Assembly: GCA_032173965.1 (NCBI GenBank)
Contig: JAVUNC010000019.1
Location: 16,918,234-16,982,233 of the forward strand
Reading direction: 5' to 3'
Source: Sitta carolinensis
Taxonomy: Eukaryota > Chordata > Aves > Passeriformes > Sittidae
Length of the DNA stretch: 64,000 nucleotides
The position numbers and the translations under genes were made by a program. Shown piece after piece: positions 1 through 11,400 of the stretch. How positions within the stretch are numbered: the stretch's first letter is position 1; each line of letters starts with the position of its first letter. The notes under the pieces are model-generated. The model worked only from the letters and a program-made list of their open reading frames with translations, was not told the DNA's origin and searched no databases.

Positions 1-281
1 AGAGGTGCCTTGGCAGTGCTGGGGCTCACAGGGCTCCCCCATTCTTGTTTCTGTGGGGCTCAGCCCTGTGAGAGGTGGCTGGGTTGTAAATATCTGCCTG
101 TGGTGGAGGGGACGTCACCACAGCAAAGGGGCGTTTCTGCAGTGTTAGAAAAGTTGGCAATATTAGGGAGGAACAGAGAAAGACTTGCATTTTCATTTTT
201 GCACTCTGAGAGTCTGGGGAGATTACGAGGGTCATGATAATTGGGCTTTTTTTTTTTTATGATCTGTGTCTTGAAACAAAG

Positions 282-557
282 TAATGGGGAATCTCTGATT
301 TGGGGATTTCACAGTGGCTTTATACACTGATGGGGAATCTCTGATTTTGGGGTTTCACAGTTCCATTATACACTGATGGGGAATCTCTGATTTTGGGGTT
401 TCACAGTTCCGTTATACACTGATGGGGAATCTCTGATTTTGGGGTTTCACAGTTCCGTTATACACTGATGGGGAATCTCTGATTTTGGGGTTTCACAGTT
501 CCGTTATACACTGATGGGGAATCTCTGATTTTGGGGTTTCACAGCTGCTTTATGCAC
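282..557. repeat. 46-bp minisatellite, 6 copies
   Basis: Six head-to-tail copies of a 46-bp unit begin at 282, 328, 374, 420, 466 and 512. Each unit contains the phrases GGGGAATCTCTGATTT and GGTTTCACAG and ends with TATACAC or a variant. The inner copies differ by one or two bases and the outer copies are more diverged, as expected for a young array that homogenises from the middle. The array ends cleanly at 557. It is preceded by a T-run at about 247-258. Confidence 0.95.
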
Positions 558-861
558 TTCTCACACGGGTGAAAATGTTGAAAGAAGCCAAGCTGCAGGG
601 TCAGGCTCAGGAAAACTGATTAAAGCTGCATCTAGTCATGCGTGAGTGTATGTACATACATGTATGTGCAGTTACGTGCATGTATAGGTGCATTTCTGTA
701 TTTTGTGGGCACATGGGATGATGTACTGTGTGCTTCTGATGGCAGAGTACGATTCAGCATGTGTAATTTCAAGACTGAGAATACAGCGATAAAAGAAACC
801 CCCGTGGAGTCTCGTCTTGGGGGGGAGCTGAGTAAGTCTGACAGCTAAACTAGCTCTTGTC

Positions 862-1200
862 ACCATGCGAACCGTGAGCTCCTGGCGGCTTTGCGCCTTT
901 TCCGCGGGACACGTGGGTGATTCCCCGCGGTGTCACCTGCCCCGAGCTCCAAACAAACACACCCCCGGCTCGGCTCTCCGGAGCGCTCCCAGCAGCAGCC
1001 TCAGTGGAGCAAATCCTTCCCAGGGAGCGGGAGAGAACCGCAGCAGGCGGCTCAGTTTCCCCCGCTGTGCATCTGCCAGGCTGGAGCCCGGTGGGGATTA
1101 AATGTGCCCTGGCCAGGGGATCCAGGCACAGAGGGAGCATCCCGCTGCAGCCGCTGCCAGGGGGCTCGCAGTTATTCAGATTCAGAGGAGGAGGATGTGC
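862..1200. promoter_or_regulatory. CpG-rich patch, candidate CpG island
   Basis: By hand count about 23 CpG dinucleotides fall in roughly 340 bp, in a GC-rich block set in AT-rich DNA where CpG is otherwise rare. Several overlapping short ORFs on both strands in this block are what GC-rich sequence gives by chance. It could be a 5' untranslated exon and promoter of PAK5 or of an unannotated transcript. No TATA box or convincing first-exon donor decides this. Confidence 0.45.
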
Positions 1201-1318
1201 TGCGGCTGCTAAATCCATTCCTACTCCAAAAAATGATTGCGTTTGAGACCCGAGGGTGGAGTTGGAAATGGTTATTTGCTAAACTCAAATAGCCTTTGCT
1301 TTCTTTGCTTTCGTGTGG

Positions 1319-1362
1319 TTTTTTTTTTTTTTTGTTTTTTTTGTTTGTTTGTTTGTTTTTTG
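1319..1362. repeat. T-rich low-complexity tract (TTTG)n
   Basis: A run of T residues interrupted by G, ending in several TTTG units. Simple-sequence DNA with no further structure. Confidence 0.9.
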
Positions 1363-1980
1363 GTCTCAAGTTTAAAGTTTATACCTGTTATAATCAGGTT
1401 GGTCAATCAATCAGGCAATTTATATTAATTTGGTGATAGGGAATGAGCATCAGCGCTGGGGACCTGGGGAGTCTTCTCTCCACCAACACATCCAACTCAA
1501 CCTTGCATTTACTACTTTTACGAGCAGTTTGTGCTGTGTCATGCTTACTGTGCTGGATACATGTTAGTTAACTTATTATTTTGTAACTGTCAGTGGTAAC
1601 AAGATTCAGACATGTCCCCAAGTTAGACCCTTAGCAAACAGGTAACAGCAATCACAAGCCTTTACATGTTCGTACAAGCCCGTGGTTTTCCTTATACGAA
1701 AAAATGGGTACAATTCATAAAAGCAAAGCTAGAAATTCACAACAAAAGAGATTTAAAACAAAATAAGGAAATCATTTTATTCCTTTGTCTTATGTTCATA
1801 CTTTAAGTTCAGTATTTATTTATTTCCATAATGACACGAATCACCGTGTAATATCTCACATACCCATGTCTTATAGTTTCAGTGGGAATGAGCTCTGCTG
1901 TTTCAGGTCAGTGTTTGACATGACAAAGGTTGTCTGATGTCAGTGTATAATTGTGAAAGTACTGCAGAAAAGATGTGTTT

Positions 1981-2084
1981 TAAAAAGACTGGATGTGCCA
2001 TGGTCTAGGTGAGGTGTTAGGGCATGGGTTGGACTACATATTCTTGAAGGTCTCTTCCAACCTAGTCACTCTGAATTCTGTGAA
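1981..2084 (+). mobile_element. CR1 LINE 3' end, truncated
   Basis: The phrases GGTTGGACTACATATTCTTG and AAGGTCTCTTCCAACCTA, followed by an AATTCTGTGAA tail, are the standard 3' end of the avian CR1 retrotransposon, which ends with short TTCTGTGA-type repeats instead of poly(A). Only about 100 bp remain, as usual for 5'-truncated CR1 copies. Confidence 0.8.
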
Positions 2085-4083
2085 TTAACCTTTAATAAGC
2101 ACGACTACCACATTTTGTTTATAATTTCTAGGACATGGCTGTGAGCTTACTGTAAACAGTACTTTCTGGCAATTTAGATCACTGCTTTACTCAAGAGGAA
2201 TTAAAATACCCTAAAAGAAATGGCATGTAGCATCAGCAGAAAGGCAGCAAGCAAAACTGTCACGCGCCTCCATTCTTCTTGTCTGTTCCTTTTAGCCTCT
2301 AGTATCTTATGGGATCTTTGAGCTAAGAGTTGAGGTTCCCTACATGTGCCTCATCCTCTTTATGATGACCTCTTATTGCAGTAGCCATCAGGGATATGTT
2401 GCATGACTCCAGCAAAATCTCTATCAGCAGTTTTGCCTTTTGTTACATGCACATCACATTGTATCCTTGGCTTCCAAAGTGATTTCTTCCTTGCTGCAGT
2501 AATCCTGCTTTCAGTCTTCCCTCTTCAATCTTCATGAAATTAATTAAACCCCAAAATTTCCCAAGTTAGATGTTTTACTGCTTGGAAAGTCTTTGAAGCT
2601 TGAATTTCCACCAACTTGCCTTTTCTGCTGTACTCCTGGTAGCCTTTTGCTCAGAAGGGTGTGGGTCTTCAATACTCAATTTTCCTACAGGCACATACGC
2701 CAAACTTCAGTACTTTAATAAGCATGTTATTGACTCTGGGACCTTTTCCACTGAATTTCTCATTCTTCTCATGCCATTTGTTATTTTTGGCCTATTAACT
2801 CTGATAGGTGATTAAATTTAATTATATGAAGTTGAATTTGATTATTTAACGTTAATTAAACCACTCTGTGTTTCCATTCTTCAAATCTCTTGAGAAAGAA
2901 TTACAAATTCCCTTTCTGGTGTAGCCTACATTAGGAGAATGGCTAGACTTTTTAAAGCTGAATAAGAGGGGTAGAGCTTTGTGGTTTCTTCAGGGGAATG
3001 TTGGTAGAGGAGACACTGGGCAGTGCTTTGCCATAATAACAACTTCTAAGTAGAGCTGATTTCTCTTTTAATTTTTACATTTTCCCTGTTTTTAAGAATA
3101 GCTTTCAAGCTTCAAGCTTTCAGGAGTCTCCTTATATCTCGTTCAAATTCTCTCTGTGTGAGATCTTGTCCACAAGTGTGGTATAAATCATAAATTAGGT
3201 AGTATGGCCTGTCTGAATCAATATTTTAAAATTACAGTCCATCTTATTTTAACCAGGGGCTTCAGAGCTGACTGCTTATAAATATTGACTTGAACATATT
3301 TAATTGGGTACAAAATATAATACTGACCTGGATTTATTTTGAAAGGATTGAACAGTTATGAGACTTAGATGTTCATCTGGGTTTTTTTTATTTGATTTTT
3401 GTATCTTCCTCTGTGGCATATTGTAGACAGTTCTTATGAGATATTTCAGCTCTTTAATTTAATTACTTTAAGTGAATGCTCATACCACAGCTGTATATAG
3501 GACAAGTTATGTTTCTGGTACCACTTCTTAAGTTTATTCTGCTAAATGTTTCCCTGGGGTTTTCTCTAATACTTGCATAAAATTCACTGCTTTTCAAACA
3601 TTGCTGCCATAAATTCTCAGGCTAATGTATCCAAAGGAAACAGATAGGAAGATTAAGTGGAACATTTTGTACCTGGACAGATATTACAGAGGTTGTCCCC
3701 TGAGCTGGTTCAGCCTGACTGTAAATGTGGTGTAACTCCCCGATTTGCCCTGGGTGTGAGATAGCAGATGGCTGCATCCTGTCCCAGGTGATCCTGCCGG
3801 ATTGATGTTGGCACTGGGGTGTCTCCTGGGTGTTGTGTGACTGACACGTGCAGCACAGATCCCCTGCTCCTAAAGCAGTGCATCACAGCTAGGAAAATGA
3901 GAAAGCAATGTAAAATGCATGACTGGCTGCTTTGCCAGTCGAATAAGAAATGGTTTCTAGAGGCCATGAATTATGCGCAAAGTCATTTTTAATATTAATT
4001 TTATTGGTGCTTTAGAAAGTGGCTCTAGCAGTGGCATTTTGAAGAGGTTCAAGATAGTTAGAACCTGCGGCAAAGGGCAGCTC

Positions 4084-4109
4084 AAAAAAAAAAAAAAAAA
4101 AAAAAAAAA
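4084..4109. repeat. poly(A) tract, 26 bp
   Basis: An uninterrupted run of 26 A residues. No flanking target-site duplication or recognisable retrocopy body was found to the left, so it is recorded as a homopolymer only. Confidence 0.9.
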
Positions 4110-7100
4110 GATTACTTTTCCAAGAAAACTGATGGCAAAGGAAGCAACTTCTTGCCTAGGGAAGAAAACCAGACCTTGGTCCTGCAAACTTTGTCACTTG
4201 CTTTGCTTTGAGCATAGCAATGGCTTCATTAACCCATGTAAGATCAAACAGCTGGAATAAAGTTATGCCTCTCTGTGTGTGTAGGATCAGAGCTTAAGTC
4301 CCCCTCAGCATTAGACATGATCTGTGTCTCCACCTCTGGGCTTGGGATTTCCCTTGGAAATGCTCATGTGAGGAGGGGAGGGGTCTCAAAGGTCTGAAAT
4401 CAAGCCCAGGCTCCTGGGGTGGTGAGGACAAATCACTTCACCCTTCAGCTGAACGGGGCTTGTGCCACTCGGTGTCTCCCTGCTCTGCCTTTTCCATGTA
4501 GGCAGCGAGTCCTCTGGGGCAGGACTGCACGGGATGTGCAGCAGATGCAGCTCTTCCCCAAGAGCAGAATCTGAAATCTTTGTAATAACTGGGATGAGTT
4601 TGGCTCTTTGGCATCCATTAAATGAAACTCAGACAAAGCCCCCTCAGAAGAGTTAAATCAGCATAATTCCTTAAGTGGAGCTGGGGTCGGTGGTGTTAAG
4701 ATGTCTGGTTTAGAAATGTATTTTAAAAAATCCTCTGCAATACCAGCTCATAACCAAGTAAAAGGTATTCAGGCCCAGATTTTGCAGTTACTTGAGCTTC
4801 AGTGATGTGTAAAGCATTGTGTCGACTCAAGATCTTTTCCCTGTCTGCACAAATGGTGTTTTTACCTTGCATTCAGAGTTTTTTCCCTGTGTGTGGAAAT
4901 ACCATTGCTCATTGAATTTATTGTTGCTGATGGGACTGAATCATCTGCATAACTCCCTGAGGCAGCATGCCAAGGAGTAATCCATGGGGCCTCATCCTGG
5001 AGGATCCAGAGGGCTCCTGATACCCAGCACAGGGTTGGATGGAGGTGGGGATGGGTCTTGAACCTCCTGTTGGCCAACACCTGAGGGTCCACTGGGTGTG
5101 GTCCTGCTGGATATGCCTCCTCCTTCAGCTGGCTTTGGCAGCAGGGAGGCATTCATCACCATTCCTGGGTCTGGGATTCTGAGCAACAAACCTGGGCAGG
5201 ATGGACTGAAGAGGACAGAAAAACCTGAGTTGTGCTGGCCCAGGTCTGTGTCCACATCTCAGTGTTTGAAGGAGCACTGGGGGACAATCTCCAAAAGACA
5301 ACTTGTTGTTTCTTGAGTTCACCCTGACACAGGGGAAGGTTCATAGGCACTGGATGAACTGAGTTGCCTCTCTACCTTCTTCTAATCCATGATCTTTTGG
5401 AGAATGTTGGCTTTTTTCTCCAGGTAGTTTACAAGGGCTGTTTCTGTCAGTGTGGATGCCAAGAACTGCTCCAAGGAGATGGACCAGTCAGTGTCAAAGG
5501 AGTGTTTAGAGGTGGTGGTGAGGAGACTCCTAAAGATGCTCTGTTAAATCCCTGCCTTTAATAAGACCTTGCAAAGATCTGGGCTTGCTTCTTCCGCCCC
5601 AGCTGTTTTTCATGTTCTCCAAAACAGTACTTTTGACAAATATGCCATATCCTTTTCGTTAAAAAGACATATTTCAGTTTTCATCTGACACATGGTTGGA
5701 TGTTTCTTTTGGTCTCTCTTCACATCTTTTCCATAACTGTTTTTAATCATTCCTACCAGAATTCCCTTCTCAGCCTTTCCTTCATGAACTCCCAGGGGCC
5801 TCTTGTCACGAGTTTTTCTTCCTTCACCAGCTCTGTCCTTCTTTGCAGGGCACACTCCTGGAAATCCCCTGGATATTGGCCACCATGGGTGTTGTTCCTA
5901 TATTAAGAGGGGTAGTATTTAGCAGCAAGCAAAATGTTTGCTGGTGGAGAGCTACAGCATCTGCAACCCTCAGTTGTGTTTATGTTAGCAATTTCATTAT
6001 CTTTGCAGTGATAACAGTAATTTAAACAGGTACTGTTGGCTGGAGGGCAGTTAGGGATTGTTGAATTTTGCATTTCCCTAATACTCACCACGAGCTTCCC
6101 CTGAGCCCCATTCTGCTGGTATTTATAGAGCTTCTTTGAAGTCAGAGGCAGCCAAGGCGCTTGGAGCCTGTGGAGAGCTGGGACTGGCCCCCGGCACGGC
6201 TCCCCAGCCACGGGCCCTATGCTGGGAGTGGTCACAGAGGGTTGGGTTTTTTCCTTCTGCAGAGATTCCTTCACAGCTGCTCTTCCTGACAGCCTGATTT
6301 ATGCCCTGGGATTTATGGAGCTGAACAAATGATTAGAGAAGAGCTATGTTTTATAACTCAGGGACCAATTTTCCCAAGCCAGAGGGCAAATCCTCTCTTC
6401 TCTACCTGCGCTCGGATTGTGCAGCTGCTGCGCATCCTCTTTGATAGTCTGAGAGCTTCAGATTAGGGGATTCAAGGGGCCAAAGGAGTCATTTATCCTC
6501 TTTTGGAGCCCAGGAGTGCAGTGGGTGTTGCTGTGGTTTGCCAGCCGCTGTGACCTTGCTGGGGGATGCACCTGGGTATGTGGGGGCCTTGTCCAGCAAA
6601 GCACAAGGGGAAGCAAGTTTTTCAAAATGGGAATTGGAGGAATTTTGTTTCAATTTACATCTGCTGGGTGTTTGGTCTCAAAGCTCATTAGAGGAGGGAA
6701 GCTGAGCGCTTACCTCCATCTCCATGAGCTGCTCCAGTAGTCCAGGATCCACATCAGCACTGCCAGAGGTAACAACATGTGTTAGTTAAAAGTATTGCCT
6801 GCTTCTCCTCTTTCCCAAGCATTCCCTAGCAAGTAGGCTTATACTGGTGTTGCCCAGTGTGAGATCTGACCCACAGGAGTTTCACTGGTGCTGTCCAACA
6901 AGCCAGAAGAGACCTGGCTGGGCTCTGGGATCCTGGCACTCTGCAATCAAGAAATGCAGATTTCCACGTTTGAACCAAGCCCATCAAGCCTGGAGCATTG
7001 CCAGCACCACAGAGTTGCTGTTTCCATGGAGGCAGCTGTGAAAGCAGGTTTTTCCATTTAAAAGAAGGCCAAGCATGGGACAAAGCACATTTGGACAAAG

Positions 7101-7792
7101 TTCTTTACCAGAAAGGGAACCCCTTTAATGGCTCCTGCATACATGAGGAGTTTCTGAGGTCACGGATGGAGATGGGGCATTATTGATCTCATAAAAATTC
7201 TTGCTTCCCTGAGTAAAGAGAGAGGGGTAAAGAGCTGAGCCCAAAGGAATTTTATGAATTTGTGAAGGGATCTGACAGGTCTGTAACTAATCTCAATTCT
7301 AAGTGATCAGGGTGCTGGGAGAAATACAGAGGCAGACCTGCAGCAGCTGCCCCAGTAATTGTGCTACCTTTACTTCACCTCATGGCTGATCAGATCCTCC
7401 TCCCTGCGCTTTAAGAGCTGCTGGGTGACCTTTCCTCTTCCATACTGAATCAAGTCAAAGCTACTCCACTGATTCAACTCCTTCTCACCTAGCCTCTCCT
7501 CCCTTGCTCAGTTTTCTATTGCATCTGTCCCCTCTGGCTCAGCCTCCCCTCCACTAGGAGCTACTCACATTGATTTTTCTGTGCTGCTCTTGTCTTGCCA
7601 GAGAAATCTGACATGATTCCTGTATTTGTGCCTCCTGCCCTGCCTTCACTGCTCCTGCATTTCCCACTTCAGGCCCCTCTCCCCTCCTACCCTGTTGGCC
7701 TCTTCTGGTTTCCCTGTAGGGATTGTCTATTCCTTGCATCTTTGTAACAGGCATTTGTGCCAGGGCTTTTTCTTCAGTGCTGGGAGCGCCCT

Positions 7793-8446
7793 TGTAAGAG
7801 CCTGAGATGAGGGATGTGGGACCCCAGGCTGCTCCTCAGCAATGTGTTCATTGCACAGAGCAGTTCCAGCAATCTTGGGTGGTGGGTGCAGAGCCACACC
7901 TGTGAGCTGCCAGCTCCAGCCTAAAGGCTGCCTGCAGCCACCTCTGTTCTGCTTACAGTGCATTGGATATTGTTCTGTGCTGAGTATCTGAATACATAAC
8001 AACCAATCAGCATCATGCCAATACCTTTACCATTACCTACAGCCCATCATAACTGCTAATATTGCCATATTGTGGGGGTAACTAACCAATCACAGGAGTT
8101 AGTACATTATATTTTTAGCTGAAAACTTGTTTTTCTGTTTTTCTGCAGTGGAAAATTCTTCTAACTTGGTAAAAACATGTATTCTGTTTGCCTATACTTT
8201 TTTTGAGATTTATCTTTGCTTGGTAAAAACATGCTTTTGTTTGTAGACAATTTATCCTTTACTCTTAGCTATAAAATCTCTTTCCAACTCATCTCAACCT
8301 TTGTCCAGTAATCACTAGCTCAACAGTCTTTATTTTCAGACATCTTTTGTTCTTCTATATCAAAACTTGCTTTCATTTCTAGAGAACCTTCTGCTAAATA
8401 TTAATATTTGTAAAACTTCCCTGTTAAGCTTTCACCTTCCCCAGCA
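7793..8446 (+). mobile_element. solo LTR of an endogenous retrovirus (ERVK-type target duplication), copy 1
   Basis: A 654-bp segment starts TGTAAGAG and ends CCCCAGCA, so it has the TG...CA ends of a retroviral LTR. It is nearly the same as 53038-53679 over its whole length with small indels. The 6 bases before it (CGCCCT, 7787-7792) and after it (CACCCT, 8447-8452) match except for one CpG-to-CpA change, which fits a 6-bp target-site duplication typical of class II (ERVK-like) insertions. TATAAAATC at about 8271 fits an LTR promoter in + orientation. No internal viral genes lie beside it, so it is a solo LTR. I cannot assign a named family. Confidence 0.88.
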
Positions 8447-11400
8447 CACCCTTCCAGACAATTGTGGTGTCTCGGCAAGGAAATGGAAATCAGTGCTTTT
8501 GCTGATTGGGAGATGTCACAGCGCAATGGTGGCTCCTCACCTGCCCAGTGAAAAAGAGCTTGATGCTGGTAAAACTCTGGGGAAAAGCCTTGCCAGTGCT
8601 GGCTGTGGAAGGGGATAATGCTGCTTTTCCTGTTTTCTGATTCAGCAGGGTGGGCAGTAGTTGACATAAGGAGGCCTTTCCACAAAGATCAGGTGCAGTG
8701 CGGGCGAGGAGGAAGGCAGCAGCAGGAAGCAGATGGGCAGCACAGTGTGGGGCTTGCCTGGCATTTGCTGCTTTGCTGTGAGAAGCTCAGAAAGCAGTTA
8801 CAGGAGGACCAAAGAAAGAGGGAAAAGAGATTGAAACCCATCAATATTCAGAAGAGCAGAAGAAACAAATATATTGACCTAAATAACCAGTGGTGACTCA
8901 GAAGCTTAAGGGAAGTATATGTAAATAGTGCCATTAACAGCTTGAGGGTTGTGGGGAAGAGGGTTGTGCTGACTTGTGAAGGAAAATGCAAAATAATGGA
9001 AATGGGTTTCTTTGAGGGTCTGCTCTCTTCTGCCCTCTGTTCTTTCCCACAGAGACTCATTCCCAACGAGATTTGTAAGTTAGTATTTTAACTTCTACCA
9101 AAACCAATTCGAGCACTGCTGCCTTCCTTAGAGGAGAGTGTTTCATGAAGCTAATTTGGAGAATAATTTGGTCTGAATCATCTCCATGTGATGCATCCAT
9201 ATGAAATGCAGACTGATTGCAATTTCTGCCTGTGTTTCTCCCAGCTGAAAGCAAGATGACCTGCAGGTTTTTGTTTTGGTGCATCTATAGGAAAATTTTG
9301 CTTTGCTTGCCTATTGTAATTTTTTTCCTTATTCCAGATTTTTTAAAATAAACAGAAGGGATTAACTGGAGTGGAAGGCTTAATTGACCTCTTTCAAACA
9401 AATCTCCTCCCTAGAGAAGCTTGAATTAAACCCCCACTTTCATTCCTGCAATTTAACTGACTGGTGATATCTCATCTGTAAAACAATGTAGTCTGATTAA
9501 GCTTAATGTCTTAGATTTTCAAAAGCTGATTTTATAGAGATACAGAATGTGTAACACTTGTCCCAAAACCTGCCATGTTAATAATTTATTAATATTCTGT
9601 TCTGGTTGTGTCTTTTACATTTGCATCTGCTCTTTACTCTGTCCTTGTAACAGTAGTATATATAAATTTCCTACCTAATCCTCGCAATGCCCAAGCTTGC
9701 CTCTGTACTGCCTTGGTATGTATTTATTGATTTCAGTTCATGATTATATTAAGGAAAATCCTTTTTATCTTCTCCCATGAGGAGTTTTCTGTTGAGGACA
9801 GTTCTTAAGGCTTGTATTATTTTGCAGCAAACACTGTGAGTCAAAAGGGAGAGTGGGATACATTTGGTTTTGGTAACCCGAGGTGATGGTGTAGGCAGGG
9901 GCAGAGTTGGCAGTGAAGATGGGTTTGAGATGAAGTTTGGAAGGTTATTTTGCATAAGTAGGTAAGGAAGGAGTGGTGTGGAAAGGACAGGCAGGAGCTG
10001 TCCTTTGGGAGCCAGCCCCAACTCAGCTTATGGAACAGAAGCACGGCAAAACTGAGAGCCCAGGGAAATGGGTGATGTGGAAGATCTGCAGGGAGTCCTG
10101 GCTCTGCTCTGAAAGTGGAAATAGAGAAGGAAGCTACTACTGAGTTCCCTTCGAGCTTTTCAGATTGAGGCAGGCCTTTAGCCAAGAGAAAAAAACCCTT
10201 CAGTTCCTCCTCCCAATCCATAATTCCCTTGCTCTGATTATTACCAAGTGTGGAAGCATTTGCCTCTGCACATGTGATGGATGCCAGCAGCACTGGAAAG
10301 CTGTCATTGGAGGGGAAAACCAGAAAAAAGTCTTTTCTTATATCTGCTGGAGCAGAGCTCAGCAGAGCATTTCAGATGCTCGTGTTCAGCTTATTACCCT
10401 TCTCCTTTGCCTTTTCCTCTGAATTAGAAAGCTACCTATTAATAAGCTAGTAGGCAAGCAGTGGTTTTTGCGTGTTAAACAGTGTGATTGCTTCATCCCA
10501 GTGGGATTGTGCTCTCTCAAGACAACTGAAAAATACATATATTGGTAGTTAAATTAGACTTTATTTACAAATATTGGGTCAGAGGTTTTCCAAGTCAAAA
10601 ACTTTGATTCCTTTCCTGATGAGTATAAGCCTTGCTGGATTCAGACCAGGTAATGTGAAACTCAGTCTTTTTCCAGCTTTACAAAATCTTGGCTTAAGAA
10701 ATACTGATGAAGGGGAACTTTGATTTCCATTGGGAAAGGGGAGATAGTGGCAGCAAAGGAGAGGGAGGGAAGCGACATCTCCTCTGGCCTCTGTTGCAAA
10801 GAAAGGGAGAAGGAAGTGGAAATAAATTAAAGTCAGTTATGTCCCCCCTCCCCTGTTCTTGGATGTGCTGCCACCACAGAGGGTTATTTTCCAATTCTTC
10901 CCATTTTCAATAGAAGGAAATGGAGAAAAAAGTGGTTGTTTCTTGGGTCAGAGTTCAACAATCGAATCAGGACCCTAATGATGCTCCAGAAAGCCTGAGA
11001 TGACACAGCTCTGCAGTGGGGAAAAGAGAGATGAGCTTTGAAGGTGAAATTTGTGGAGGTACAAAATGCACAGGTACACAGCTGTGCTCTGGATGTGATT
11101 GGTGATCCGAGTGCTCAGGAGTGAGATTTGCCCTAACCAGGCTGAAAGTGATACTGGTGACAGAACTCTTAGAATTCTGGAATTTCCTTTGAGTTTTGAA
11201 ACTCCTTTCCTGTAAGTCAAACCCTGTAAAAGAAGTGTCACACCACCCTACTAAGTAGACGTGGTTTTTTTAAATTTCTCTGTAGATACCCAGCTGCATA
11301 TTTGGTATTCTGAAAAACGAATCCGTATCCATCCTGAATGAACTGATGTTTTAAAATGGAGCCATGGGTAGTTAAAGGCTGCATGGCAGCTCCAGTGCAG

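Noticed and set aside
4084..4109. Poly(A) tract as the tail of a processed pseudogene
   Set aside because: No recognisable gene body to the left and no flanking direct repeats.
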